A stretch of 64,000 nt of DNA from contig CM059975.1 of the NCBI GenBank assembly GCA_030490835.1, positions 33,574,133-33,638,132 of the forward strand, written 5' to 3'. Positions 37,166 through 50,000 of the stretch are shown in pieces. Source of the DNA: Annona cherimola. Its lineage: Eukaryota; Streptophyta; Magnoliopsida; Magnoliales; Annonaceae. The first letter of the stretch is position 1; each line of letters starts with the position of its first letter. The translations under genes and the position numbers were made by a program. Below the pieces are notes generated by a model. The model worked only from the letters and a program-made list of their open reading frames with translations. It made no database searches and had not been told where the DNA came from.

Positions 37166-38630
37166 TGTTGTAAACAAATGGAAAATCAAGAACGATCCTT
37201 GTTTTGATTATTAAAAATTCAATTTGAGAGATTCTAAGGCCCTAACATGTGTGTCGAGATGATTTAAGGCTTATAGATTTCAAGAACTAATGAATGACAT
37301 GTTAAGTCTCATGCCAAATCGACTCAGGCATCAACTTAAGTTAAGTCGATACTAAAGTTGACTCCAGCATCGACTTCAAAGGGCTATTTTTCGACAGCGC
37401 TAACAATGTAGACATGTGAGTAGGCGAAGTCGCAACCTAAGTCGACTCTGTCAGCGACTTGAATGTTTTTTAAGGGTCCAATGCTAAGTCTCATGAAGCC
37501 AGGTCGCAATCCAAGTCGACTCCAACATACGACTTGGGTGAAGTCGCATATGAAGTCAACTCAGACATGTGACTTGAGTGAAGTTGCAAGCCAAGTCGAC
37601 CCCAGCATTTAATGTGAGTACAAGAAGACTAAAATCAAGAAGAATTAAGTCAAAAGGTGGTAAGATTGGCTCAAGCAACATTATTCCAACAAGATTCAAG
37701 GTCCAAGACGCAAGCTCATTCAAGAACCTTCAAATTGATATAACCAAATTCTATATACAAGAAGTCCAAAGGCCCAAATGCAAAAATAAAGTGTGTTGAA
37801 GTTAAATAATTAAGATACAAAATAAACGAGCTAAGGGATTAAGATTATGAAGCACCAAGTTCAAAAGAGCTGAGTAGAGAGTAAAGTCGCAACTTAAGTC
37901 GACTTCACCTACGACTTGGGTCAAGTAAATCAACTCCGAGTGCGACTTAGATCGCAACGGTCAAAAAAATCGAACATTGGTACATCGAATGCACGCCACT
38001 TACCACCAAATGTTTGAATTTATTCATCTCCTATTTAACACATGTCAAATGGAAGGAAAAGGGTTAGCTAGTGCATTGATTAGCTTTCACTTTCCAACTT
38101 TCAAGCATTTAAATGCTCATTAAGGAGATCTACAAGAAGAATTGTACTCTTTAACTGCAAGTGCTGAAGTGTTTATTCATCTACTCATTCTAAAAGTTCT
38201 TCTATAAGCTAAAAATTTGTCTATACATCTGTAAAGTGTAGATTTCCGTTTGTTGTTGGAGACTAAGATCAAGTGAAGGCAAGTAGTATGTGGTTGGAGT
38301 TCTACTCATCAACTACTTGTGTGGAAATTGTAAAGGTCTCCTAGAGCTAGAATCTAGAAGAGATTAAGGGCTTTAGTTGTAAGCTTATTGATATAGTGGA
38401 ACTCAAGACATAAGGGTGTATTCTTGGAGAAGTGGAGTAGGGAGGGTTATCTCGAACCACTGTAATCTCTTGTATTTGATATATCTGCTCTATTTACCTT
38501 TTCATTCTTCATGTTTTTCATTCAAGGGGACTTAGTTCACAAGGAGTTATATCTAATACGCCAACAGAATTTTTTAAGAACCCAATTCACCCCTTCCCTC
38601 TTGAATTTTTCCATAAACTCAGAAATAACA
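37166..38630 (+). mobile_element. 3' LTR of the old Sirevirus-like element
   Basis: It starts TGTTGTAAACAAATGG and ends AACTCAGAAATAACA. It shares long stretches with the 5' LTR (AACATGTGTGTCGAGATG, TCAAAGGGCTATTTTTCGAC) but has a net loss of about 125 bp. Confidence 0.9.
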
Positions 38631-38714
38631 GTTTCAAGTACCCTCTGGAACTAAGCAGGATGCTCATGATTTATGCATTGTTTTGTTAAGCTCACAAGAT
38701 TTTAAAGTGGCTAT

Positions 38715-40249
38715 TGATAACTGGAAATTAATAATTTATTATGTGGTCATTTTATACCAATTTTATGGGGAATTATTTGAGTTCAATATGAAATTTAGTT
38801 TAAAATGTGATTTTTGTATTAATTGGGTGTTGAACATGAATGTCAAGATATTTAATAACTTTTATAATCTTTTGGCTTGAAATTTCATTCACCCTATTCC
38901 ATTCTTTTGTCTAAGGGAATTTGGACAAGAAGAAACAGGGAACACTTAAGAGCTCGATGGATGGAAGAAAAGAGAAACCAAAGCAAGCAAGGGTATCGGT
39001 GCCTAGGCGCCACCCTACAGGCCCATGCCAGAATCTCTAACACCACACTTCAGTCTGCTTCCAGAGAGTTGGCGCCTAGGCGCCAGCAAGTGGTGCCACT
39101 TCACCAACGTGCTGAAAAGTCCGGAAGGATTTTGGGGATCACAAGGTAGAATTGTTTCCACGGAGTTGGGGCCTAGGCTCCAGATAGGGACGCCCAGGCG
39201 CCAAGGCAGAGTCCACGGGGCATTTAGAAAGGTTTCTAAATAGCACAGCACACAGAGAATTGGTGCCTAGGCGCCAATACGCATCCGTACGCACAGGTTT
39301 TTGCACATGTGCTGCGCAAACCACAGTCTTTAAATTGAAACCTAAGAGGAGAGAAAGGGGTCGTTTTTTAGAGAGAGAAAGGGAAGAGAGAGAGAGGTGA
39401 AGAGCACAGGCGAGAGGAGAACCGGCGAGTTGTGTGGGGCGACCGACACATTATCAGAGCTCCAAACCAATAAGCTTTTCTTTTCTTTGCTTTTATTATC
39501 TTGTTTAAGATGGGATGTTATGTTAATTCTTTGTTGCACTTGAACATGCTTGGCTAAACCCTTAATCTAGGGTTTAGGATGTAGCATGTGTACAAAGTAG
39601 TGTGGTGTGGATGTTAATTTATTTATAATAGATATTGTTGTTAATTTAATATATTGTAATTTTAATGCTTTCTTTGTACATTGGCTCGTACTTTAGCATA
39701 ATTTCATATATTAGGTGATGGAACCGAGAGGTGGAAACCTAATATATGATAATCAAGATATTAAACTTGAAAATCTAAGACCATGAGAATAGGCATGATG
39801 ACCTTGAGGAATTTCATGAACAAATCATGGAACTTAATGGATTCTAATTAACTTAATCCCATGAGAATAGGTGGTTAAGAAGATTAGAGTACACCTTGTA
39901 GGTTTTGAGAGAAGGTGCAAAGATAAATTAGGGATTATTCTCTTTTAATAAACAATATCCAGATTAAATAATTATACCACTACTCGTTACAAAAGATGCA
40001 TGTGAAATTCTAGACCTTAGATACTCATACTCTCGTTTTCTCAAATCATTCTAATTTCTATTTTATTTTCTCTTCCCAATTTCCTATGTCTTTTTCATTT
40101 AATTTACTACATCCTCTTTCAACTTTTCTAATCCATTTAATCAGAAGAGAAAGTGTTTAAAAGCAGAATTTTTAGTCCCAAATTCCTGTGGATCGATATT
40201 TTATATACTACAATCTACGACCCGTGCACTTGCAGTGAGATTGTGAATA
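38715..40249 (+). mobile_element. Solo LTR, family A/B/C, copy A, with GGCGCC palindrome cluster
   Basis: Flanked by the perfect duplication GCTAT (38710-38714 and 40250-40254). The second half parallels 46100-46988 and 48690-49591: GGCTAAACCC(T/G)TTATCTAG, ATTAGGTGATGGAACCGA, GATCGATATTTTATATACTACAATCTACGACCCGTGCACTT (given as landmarks, not one block). That ending resembles the LTR ends of Athila/Tat-type gypsy elements. Five versions of the palindrome TGGCGCCTAGGCGCCA lie at 38998-39276. The strand is inferred from that resemblance. Confidence 0.8.
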
Positions 40250-40254
40250 GCTAT

Positions 40255-40960
40255 CCTATAATATTTTGCCATGACCACTTGATAAGTGCCATTTGTCGAA
40301 CGAAGAATAAGTCATGATGCATGTATGTACTCATTTCATTTTGATAAATGCATAAAAAGAATTTAAGAATTTTATATTTTCAACTAACGCAACGAATTTT
40401 GAAAATTATTTATACTTTTAAATGCTTGCTTACTAAATATTTTATACTCATTGTTTTCAACTAACTAGTGAGTGCAGATAATGCAGACTTAATAGAGAAG
40501 AGCCTTCACTGCTAGTTAAGCAGTGAATGTATGATTTTTAATGATTTTGGTGAATTGGGAGCTTTTGAAGTAATTATTATAGTTGTGAGTAAATATTACA
40601 TTTTAATAGTTTTAATTAAATGTAGTAGTTTAGCTTCTCATGCAAGGTATGATTGTATAAGGGATGTGTTAGATGAATTAAAGTAGATATGAGCGACTTA
40701 GTGGAAAATGTTAGACTTGTAATGATTATCTGGTTTTGTATTGCTCAAACGTCCTAAATACAAATGACATGCTTAAGAAAATGGACCTACGTAGGTTCAT
40801 AAAAAAAGAAAAAAATTATGACTGAATTTTCAGTTACCTTAGAAAAGTTTCCACTCATATAAGCATGAAACTTAAGTTTTATTTATTAGTTTCACCACTT
40901 AAAGAACCGTAGAGTAAGGTTCCACATTGTAATGTGCTCCTGCGAATCAGGGCGCTACAA
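40255..40960 (+). mobile_element. End of a Ty3/gypsy (chromovirus-type) LTR
   Basis: It ends AATCAGGGCGCTACA, the mirror of TGTAGCGCCCTGA at 11283, so it is the 3' end of a related LTR in the opposite (+) orientation. Words in the middle (TCACTGCTAGTTAAGCAGTGA) correspond to CTTACTGG...CCAGTAAG in the other LTR. The start is not identified and may lie on the far side of the nested elements, toward 25.7 kb. Confidence 0.55.
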
Positions 40961-40961
40961 G

Positions 40962-41790
40962 CGATCCGCATTTGTTATCTCTTAAAACTAAATTGGAAGT
41001 AGATTCTTATAGTCATCCTTGATATCCTATGTTAGATGATGTCTTATATCACAAGAGGAGGGTAATCATACCTTCTTCTCGTGAAGTAATTTCTAATCCA
41101 TTGCAAAATTTTAATGTATCTATCATTAGAGAACATGCTAGAGTTTTGCGTATATTTAAATGGATAAATGAGCATTTCTGTTGGAAGGGCATGAGAAGCA
41201 GAATTCAAAGGTTTTGTAGCTACTTGTGATGTTTGTAATAGAGTTAAATAGTCAACACAAAAACCAATAGGGTTGCTTCAACCTATTTGATTGCCAGACA
41301 AGACGTGAGTGAAAATTAGTATGGATTTTATAATTGGGCTTCTATCTTCTTAAGGAAAAATAGTTATTTTTCGTTTATGTGGACCACCTTTCTAAGATGA
41401 CTCATTTTTCAGCTCTTGGACAACTATTTTCAGTTGTTTCTATTGCAAGGTTTTTATCCAGGATATCATCAAACTTCATGGTTGGCCCCATTCAATTAGT
41501 TCTAATAGAGATCCCATATTCTTGAGTCATTTTTTAGAAGTCTTTGTTCAAGGAGCAGGGAGTTTAGCTCAATCGATCAACAACTTATCATTCTGCCTTA
41601 GGCAGAATTTTGGTGTAATTCTGCTTTTTTCTCTACAACATCTTCACTGATGGCTTGAATTGCTGCCTTACGCAGAATTGTGATATAATTCTGCTTTCAT
41701 TCTGCTATTAGAATGTCTTCATTTCAAGCTTTCTATAGATATGCTCCTAGTATTCCATTATATTATGACAACCTGGAACCCAAGATGCCA
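40962..41790 (+). pseudogene. pol: Old chromovirus integrase (piece 4)
   Basis: SDPHLLSLKTKLEVDSYSHP, then MLDDVLYHKRR, then the zinc-binding HARVLRIFKWINEHFCWKGM and, after a frameshift, CDVCNR. The core follows with SMDFIIGL (first Asp, about 41320) and KLHGWPHSISSNRDPIFLSHF (second Asp). The third catalytic residue's region (normally HPQTDGQTE) is replaced at 41560-41700 by a short insertion rich in GCAGAATT. Reading resumes with FQAFYRYAPSIPLYYDN. Confidence 0.85.
41560..41705. repeat. Short palindromic insertion in the integrase remnant
   Basis: ATTCTGCCTTAGGCAGAAT (41600-41618) is a near-perfect palindrome. A second, related block (GCTGCCTTACGCAGAATTG then TGATATAATTCTGCTTTC) follows about 65 bp later. 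It displaces the conserved part of the integrase and is probably a small foldback element. Confidence 0.4.
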
Positions 41791-44689
41791 CAGAGTCTAC
41801 CTTACTTCAGGAATCAATTCATGATAAATTATAAAATTTCATCCAACTTTTTCAAAAAGAAAACCAAATTTGTTTACACATCGAGGTCTTTAATCCAAAA
41901 TATTACAAACCAATTGCTAACTACAATCTAACATTGTCTTTAAGAAACTAGATAATGGAGATAAGTCTCTCTTTCAGTTGTACTTGTGTTTGCTCCATCA
42001 TCTCATGCTTGCAATGTTATATTTTTTTATTTTAAAAGTCATGAGTATGTTACTCAGCAAGTAGGTGCATAGAAAATAAGGTGCAAATAATTTCATGAAA
42101 TTTGCATGATTTAAAATGCATTATGTGAATCATAATTATCCTGCTTGACTCTAAAAGGTACTTAAAATACCTCTAAGTGTCACCCCTTAGAACCTCATGA
42201 TTGGGTGACTGGGCTCAGTTTATTCAAAAACATCATTTCCTATTTCAACCCCACAGGTACATTCACACTACATGATATGATAGGTGCATCATATTATAAA
42301 ATGCACTTGAAAATTCTATTTCAGGCCTCATTCATTCATAAGCATTTTCACAACATTCTTTCCAATAAAATATTGAAGAACAATTAAAAAAACATTGCCT
42401 ACTTACCTTTCACAAAGACTTTTCAAGAAAATATTCAACTTTTGGTTTTTTTCCTTTCCTCGTTGTTCTTATAATTATAATAGAAATATTAATTTTTTTA
42501 GGACTTCTTTTCTTTTCATAAGGTTAGTATAAAAATACTATTTTATTATTTGTTAATTTCCTTAATTATAGTTTTAACTCACAGCTTAGTGCATAAAAAC
42601 TTAATATTTTAATCCTTCTAATAAGAATAATCTTTTGAAAAAGAATCATATTTCAAAATATTTTGGTCTTTAAATTTACTAGTGATAAATTAAAATAATT
42701 TAATGTTTAAAATTATTTAAACCCTTGTCATAACCGTAGAACTTTATCACTTTATGATTCACTTTGACTATTTTATAAATATTATATAATATTAACATTA
42801 ATATAAAAATCAAAATGAAAGTCCGAGGTGATTTGAACCTTAGATCTCATCATTTATTGACAATTGCTCTCACTACTTTGGTAGTCTTGTTATGTTTTGT
42901 AGTTTTTAAACTAAGTTTCATGCTTATGTCTCCTTAACCTTTAATCTTATTATTGGACCATCAAATCTTTCTGGATGTAAATTGAGTTACTAAATTGATA
43001 ATACATAAATCTTATGATTCACCTTATTTTGTGCATATATAATAAAACAGTTTAATAGAAAATTATTAAATAAATGATTGAATTTAATGATCACATATAA
43101 GTCATTAACATCATTATACCCTACTTTGAACATCAAATTAATTGTTAGATTAATGATTAAGGTCGTACCAAGCTCTCCAACAGGTGCTGAAAATAAGTCT
43201 GTCTAGCGTCCTAAAAACGACTCCCTAAATGTTATTATTTTGAAAAGTTATGAACATGAAAGTTGTGGATCTCATTTTTTCTCAATTTTAACTATTTACT
43301 CATCCAATTCCATTTTAATTTGATGAAGATATCATTGATTTACTAAAACATCTCTAAAAATCATTATTTTTAGGACATTTATACTAAAATAATTAAATCA
43401 TCATAATCTAACCTTTACGATTATGATCCAAACCATTCATTTGAAAGAAAACTAGCCCAAATAGATAAGATTAATAAGAAAAAGTCTAAGACCATTACTG
43501 TTTTCCTAATCTCTCTTGTCTATCACTATGACTTTGCTCGTTTCTTTTGTTTCTTCTCCTTTCACCTACCCTTGTACATTCGAATTTCTCACATAAGTAC
43601 ACTATTTATAATTTTAATTTTTTTTATTTAGTGTGTAAATTTACTCTTGGATAGGCTAGGATTGGCTATACTTAGTTTTTTGATAAGAGCTCTCAAGTTT
43701 GCACCAATGGAAGAGCTCTATGTGCAAATTACTTAAATTGGTTCCACCCCACATGGCTTGACCTTATCTTGCCATGTGGCAAATCTGATGCATCGATTTT
43801 CTCCCTTATCAATCCAAGGTTATCTTTAATCGATGTGGCATCTAAATGCATCTCAATTTTACTTATTATAGTTGATGATGGCCCACTTGTGATGCTCTCA
43901 ATTGATGTGCCTAAATTGAAATCTTTGTTGACCACTCGAATTCTAATAATTTTTATTTCTATATTTTCTTCCAAACCCATTATACTATATATGGATGAAT
44001 TTAAATTTTCATATTATTTTTAATAATATAATTTGTTAAAATTTATCTAACAATTGAATATATTTCAACGAATTAAATCAAAATTATTTTTATTTCTGTC
44101 ATAGTCTAGAAATCAGGATATACTTTCACTGTATTTCATATATCTTTCTTATCTTAAGTTTGATTTAGTTGATTCTTTTTGGATTAGAAAGTAGACTTTG
44201 AGAACTTTCAAATTACACTAGTTTCATATTATTCGGACTTATATATAATATTTCATGATTTTTTAAATTTAGCTATTATTTTGTTTTCTACTACTCAACT
44301 TTACCATGATTCTTGTAAAAATTCTAAAATTCTTCTTTCTTAATTTCTAAAATTTTTAAGAAATTTAAAAAAGTATCATATTTCTTTCATTTAGATTCAT
44401 GCTTATAATTTTTTCATATTTTCATTATTTATATTTTTTCTTTTGTCCTTTTTATTTTGTTTTAATATAATTCATTGTGATTTCTTCCACCTTTTTTCAT
44501 ACAATATTATTCATTTTTATTAGTTTATTTTCTTATTAGTCTTAAGATAAAAATTATGCATTTTTAGTCATATGATAAATAAAATTTTATCTCTGACTAA
44601 ATCACATTTTAATAGTAATTAATGTAAAAATTAAAGTAAATAAGAGATTAACTCACACGACCATTATACGTATGAACCTAAGTCTTTGA
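41791..44689. other. Unclassified insertion in the old chromovirus, probably gypsy LTR-derived
   Basis: No protein domain is visible. CTAGCGTCCTAAAAACGACTCCC near 43202 and the general AT-rich style resemble long chromovirus LTRs, so an old solo LTR is possible, but its ends were not found. The segment at 42825-42850 holds a tRNA B-box-like word on the minus strand without the rest of a tRNA. Confidence 0.4.
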
Positions 44690-45107
44690 ATCTAATAGTA
44701 GTGGATTCTTTGTTGCAAAATAGAGATCAAACATCAGCTTGTTATGGGATAATCTACTTCATGCACAAAATCGCACGAAATCCTAGACTGATAATGGTCA
44801 AAGGATTCTGAGTATTAAGTGGGGTACTTGATTTACCTCAAACTCCATCCATTTAGGCAATCCACAACTCAACATCATGGAGCGAGTAAGTTGTCTCCAA
44901 GATATTATGGGCCTTTCAAGGTTGTTGAACAAGTTGCTCAAGTAACTTATCGTCTTGTTTGCTTGCTGGGTGGAAATTACACCCCATTTTGCATGTGGCG
45001 CTTCTCAAGCATTGCATTGGTTCTCAAGATTACTCTTTATCCTAAATGTGTTATTGATACTTGTTCGATTATCCATGGTGATGGTTCTTAGCTAATGCCT
45101 AAATGCC
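44690..45107 (+). pseudogene. pol: Old chromovirus integrase C-terminus and start of chromodomain (piece 5)
   Basis: VDSLLQNRDQ (44699 on) is the usual link after the core. After small frameshifts come LIYLKLHPFRQ and SKLSPRYYGPFKVVEQVAQVTYRL (44880-44960), the GPY/F module. The segment DTCSIIHGDGS near 45060 is where the chromodomain starts. The MITE at 45113 interrupts it. Confidence 0.8.
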
Positions 45108-45112
45108 CATAG

Positions 45113-45445
45113 TTGCACTTAGGCTCGGTGCATCTGGTTACATTTAACTCATTTTTTAATTTTTTTAAAAAAAATTTAAACAACTATTAATTCAAGTTAT
45201 TTAACATGTGTATCAATTTTTGGAGATTTGTAGACATTTTTAATGATTTTATAAAAATCAATGGCATTATTAGTAATTTCAAATTACTAAAAATGTCACT
45301 GATTTTAAAAAATCCTAAAAAATTATAAATCTTCAACAATAGTAAAAATTTATAATGTGTTAAATACACTTAGGTTAACAATTGTATAAAAAAAATTTTA
45401 AAAAAAAATGAGTATTTGCACCCGAGTACACCCAAGCTAAGTACA
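45113..45445. mobile_element. Foldback MITE (ACCCGGGTG family), copy 2
   Basis: The ends TTGCACTTAGGCTCGGTGCA and, reversed, TGTACTTAGCTTGGGTGTA pair. CATAG lies on both sides (45108-45112 and 45446-45450), a likely 5-bp duplication. The interior is shared with 3474-3812. It sits in the chromodomain of the old chromovirus. Confidence 0.7.
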
Positions 45446-45473
45446 CATAGAGCATTAAGTTGGCGTCCATGGT

Positions 45474-46988
45474 TATTGAGTCACTTGTATATCATAAATT
45501 TTGAATATTAATTGAGAAGAACTTGAGTGTTTAAGGTATTTTTAAACCATATTTTGATTGATTTGGCTTTACTTAGTATAAAACACTCACAAATGATTGA
45601 TTTGTGCAAAACAGAAAAGTACATGCAAATTCGGGGCCCTAAATCATACAAAAACAACAGACTTTGACATAAAAAATAAGCTCAAATAGGCAAGCCTATT
45701 TTTGACATTGACAACCTCAAAAAATGATTTCTGTTGATATGTTGTGGCTCCCGAAACTCCTTTCGGATAAACAATTATGAGCAGTTGAAGATGGTCCGTT
45801 CATTTCGATACAACATGTGTCTATTTCAAAAAGGTTCAAAACTCAAGGACCAAGATCACATTTTACTTGATGATTTTGAAATGTGAAAAGAAGGAAAATC
45901 AAGGACTAAATCAACCAAAAATGTATCGGGGAAGTTTCGGCACGATTCGGGGTGAAACGGGCAGTAAAACTTTACAAAACGAGGAAAAATGTATGGAATC
46001 AAAGATGCAACTAGTTGCGCAAGTCCTAGTTCGTTTTGGATTGTGCGCACAAGTACTCTCCTGTACTCTATATAAATACCCCTTGAGAACGTCCCAAGAC
46101 ATCTTATAACATCCTTGGAGCTAGGGTTGAGGTCTAGGACTGAGAGAAGTGAAGAGCATGAGGCAAGAAGTGAGGCGGCGTGTTGCTTGGAGCGGTCGAG
46201 ACACCATCGGGGCTTCCAATCAATAAGTTTTTCCTTCCTTTCCTTCTTTTGATTTAACTATCTTATTTATGATAGATATTAGATATAATATTATTTTGTG
46301 TATGATTTTAGTTATAAACATGCTAGGCTAAACCCGTTATCTAGAGTTTATGATGTAGCGTGTGTTTAACGTAGTAGATACTGTGGTTTGATTATTTAAG
46401 ATATTTTATATTAATTTAATATCTTGTGATCTTAATGCTTATTGGGTGTATGGTATGACACTTTGGCATGATTATATTAGGTGATGGAACCGAAAGGTGA
46501 AAGACTAATATAAAACAATCAAGATATTAAACCTAAAAATCTAAGATCATGAAAATAATCATGACGACTTTAAGGAATCCTATGCACTTTCACAGAACTT
46601 AATGGATTCTAATTGACTTAATCCCATCAAAGTAGGTGGTTATGAAGATTAGAGTACGCCTTATAGATTTCAAAAGAAGGTGCAAGGATAATGTAGGGAT
46701 AGTTTTCCTTTAACACATAATATTCGGATTAAATAAGCAATCCACATATCCATTGCCAACAACGCATGTGAAACCTTAGATCCTAGGTATTCGCATCCCT
46801 TGAAATTTAATTCTCCTTTCATGTTCTTAAGTTCAACAATTTTTTTGTTATTTCTTTCCTTTCACTCTATCACTTTTTGTGTTTAATATAAGTGTTCGAA
46901 TTCAATGTCTTAAGTCTCGAATTCCCTGTAGATCGATATTTATATACTACAATCTACAACCCATGCACTTGTAATGAGATTACGAACA
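45474..46988 (+). mobile_element. Solo LTR, family A/B/C, copy B
   Basis: Flanked by the perfect duplication ATGGT (45469-45473 and 46989-46993). It starts TATTGAGTC and ends ACGAACA. A TATA box CTATATAAATA lies at about 46068-46078, and short palindromes (GCAACTAGTTGC, TGTGCGCACA) lie just upstream. It splits the old chromovirus chromodomain. Confidence 0.85.
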
Positions 46989-46993
46989 ATGGT

Positions 46994-47080
46994 TCTTCAA
47001 TTGAATTGAGGATTCAATGAAAAGGCTTGACTAAGAATGATGATAGATGGGAAGACCTACATCAGATTTGCAACCTTTTC
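46994..47080 (+). pseudogene. pol: End of the old chromovirus chromodomain (piece 6)
   Basis: WEDLHQICNLF (47047-47079) is the typical C-terminal half of the chromodomain in this type of element (consensus TWEDLHxIC). With ALSWRP just before the solo LTR (45453-45470), it completes the domain order. Another LTR starts at 47081, so the 3' end of the element is not seen. Confidence 0.75.
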
Positions 47081-50000
47081 TTGTAGCGCCTTGCCGGCCA
47101 TTGCCCCAAGCCAGTGGTTGTTACAACATAAATCTGGCAACATCTCCCTAGGATTTGCCATAATTCCCAAAGCAAAGGATCACACGTATAAAAAAATCCA
47201 CCCGTGGCGACCTTAAATTCTACAACCAATTCATCAATTAGACATATGACAGCAAAAACTAATTAAACTACAACTATTTTTATCATTTGCATTTTAGCAG
47301 AACTAAAATACACACTTATAATTCTCTAACACATCAATAAAGCTTCAACATGTCATACATCTATGACTCATGATCTCAATATAAAAATGCATCTCACAAC
47401 TAATCATGTAGTATACATCAAATCTCACATGTACATCAGCTTCAAATAACTATAACCCAAAGCTAACATGACTTATACGTAAAACAATCCACATCAGCCT
47501 AAAACCAAAGCATAACGTAGCTTATAGTTAGGTGTTGTTGCATTAGTCCTGCTAAAAATATTAAAAACAAACACACGAGTTGGGCTAACTCAATAAGTAG
47601 GTGTGTTCGATAAAATTAACAGCAAATTCATACTAAGCCAATCATGTATGTCATGCCATCATATACAATGTAAGCACTAGGCTTTCACTAACTCCACACA
47701 ATCATGTCATGTCACAAACGCACATATGAAACCAATCTCATGTCCATCAAGGTCCATAAACAACCTATCCTCATGTCAATAAAGGGTCATGAATAAACCT
47801 ACGTAAACCATGCATATGCATCACTCATGCTGGATGGATCATGCTCATGCTAAAATCATGCCTCATGTTCATTTCAAACCACAAATCATCAATCAAAATC
47901 ATTCACAAACACATAGCTAACAATACCAATCGATTTTCAAAGGAATTAGCTCCAATCCGTCAAATCAACATTTGACATATAAAAGCTCACACCAAATTAT
48001 TCTGAAATCATCCAAATACACAACTCATGTCAATTCATTATAAATCCCAATATACATCCAACAATATCCATAAATACAAAGTTCAAGCACCATTTCAATT
48101 TATACAACCCATATTCATCAAGTCCATCACAAGTTTCATTCCAAATAATTCAACATCACATATGCCCTAAGCATTTGTAACACATTACTCATATCACAAA
48201 GGTATTACATGCCCATTTATGCATCATTTTCTCAACTTTAGTCTCACTTAAGCATTTATTAAGCTATTGTTATACTATTTATTTTGATGATAATTGGATA
48301 AGAATGTAAGTGATTGAGATTATTTGAGTTGACTATTGATTGATTTAGATTAGTTATATGAAATTACTCACCATTTGATTAATTTGTGCAACGTAGGAGG
48401 AATTTGTGCAATTTTAGTATAAAACATTGACAAATTGACAAGCCTCCATGAAACTAGAGATAAAAATACAAATTCAAGACTCATATTTTACGCGAGTATT
48501 GTTCAGGCATTGTTGATGTACTATTCAGGTATTGTTAATGCATTGTTCAAGCATTGTTTGCGCATTAAAATCACATGCGCATCGTGTTGCACTATGCTAC
48601 ACTATGTGTCATTGTTCATGCATGCAATTTTGAAGTGTTGCACAAGTATTCTCCCCACCTCTATATAAAGACCTCTTGGGAATGTTCTTAGGGCATCCTA
48701 TAACATCTCAAGAGCTTAGGTTGAGGTCTGGAGAGTGAGAGAAGGCGTAAAGTACGAGGCAAGATGCGAGGCAGCGAGTTGCTTGAGGTGGCCAAGATAC
48801 CATCAAGCCTTCCGATCAATAAGATTTCTTTTTCTTTTTTATTTTGATTTAGTTGTTTTGTTTGTGATGGAGTTCGAATACAATATTCTTTTGTGTTTGA
48901 TTTTTATTATAAACATATTAGGCTAAACCCTTAATCTAAGGTTTAGGATGTAGCATACGTATACTGTAGCAGATATTGTGGTTTGATTTATTTATGAATG
49001 ATATTATATGTTATTTTCATATCTTGTGATTTAATACTTATTTGGTGTGAAGGCATACAATTTGACAATGATTCTCATATATTAAGTGATGGAACAAAAG
49101 TGTGAAAGTCTAATATATGATTATCAAGATATCAAACCTAAAAATCTAAAAATAGGCATGATGACCTTGAAGAATCCCATGAATGGCCACAAAACTTAAT
49201 GAATCCTAATTGACTTAATCTCATGAGAATAGGTGGTTAAGAATATATTAGGTTATGCCTTGCGGATTTTGAGAGAAGGTGTAAGGATATTTAGGGTTTT
49301 TTCTTCTTTAATACATAATATCTAAATTAAATAAGCACTCCACGTATCGATTGCAGAAGGTGTATGTGAAACCCTAGATCCGAAGTTCTCTTAATCTTAT
49401 AATTTTTAATCTCTGTTCTGTGTTCTATAGACCAATTTTTCTTTTTGCTATTCTTTCTTCTTCTTATTTTATTCTCTTGATTTTGGTTATAAAGTCTTTA
49501 AATCCAACATCTTAAGTCTTGAATTTTCTGTGTATCGATATTTTATATACTTTAATCTACGACCCATGCACTTGAACTGAGATTATAAATAGCATTTCAT
49601 CAAACACATCATAGCATTATAAGAAAATCAAGTCCAACTCACTCAAAATGCATGCAATTTTGTCCAACACATCATAATATCATACAAAATCACTTCTAAA
49701 CACTTTTATTTCATTTTGAATGCATTTCCATAAAAACTCCCAATTTTTAACTACTCTACAATCTCTGCGCAACCCTCACTCGAAAAATTCATCCAAAATA
49801 CAAAAACAAATATGTGGCTACAAATAATCACAAAAATACCATGATTGTAACTCAAATTCATACTTCGATTCAAAAGCAAATGACTTATTTATCTCAAATT
49901 CAATTTCACCCAAAAATCGCAAGATCTTCTAAGCTCAAAGCTCTCTTCTTGATCCAAAAGCTTCCTTGATGTAAAATTGACGTAAAAGCAAGCACTTTTG

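Noticed and set aside
25708..40960. A single long gypsy LTR from 25708 to 40960 split by the copia element and solo LTR A
   Set aside because: The right end looks like an LTR terminus, but the flanks AAGGT and AGCGA do not match and the summed length would be unusually long. Left as unclassified.
42790..42910. tRNA-like B box on the minus strand (GGTTCAAATCACC)
   Set aside because: No A box at the right spacing, no acceptor stem and no anticodon arm. Possibly a tRNA-derived SINE relic, but the ends were not found.
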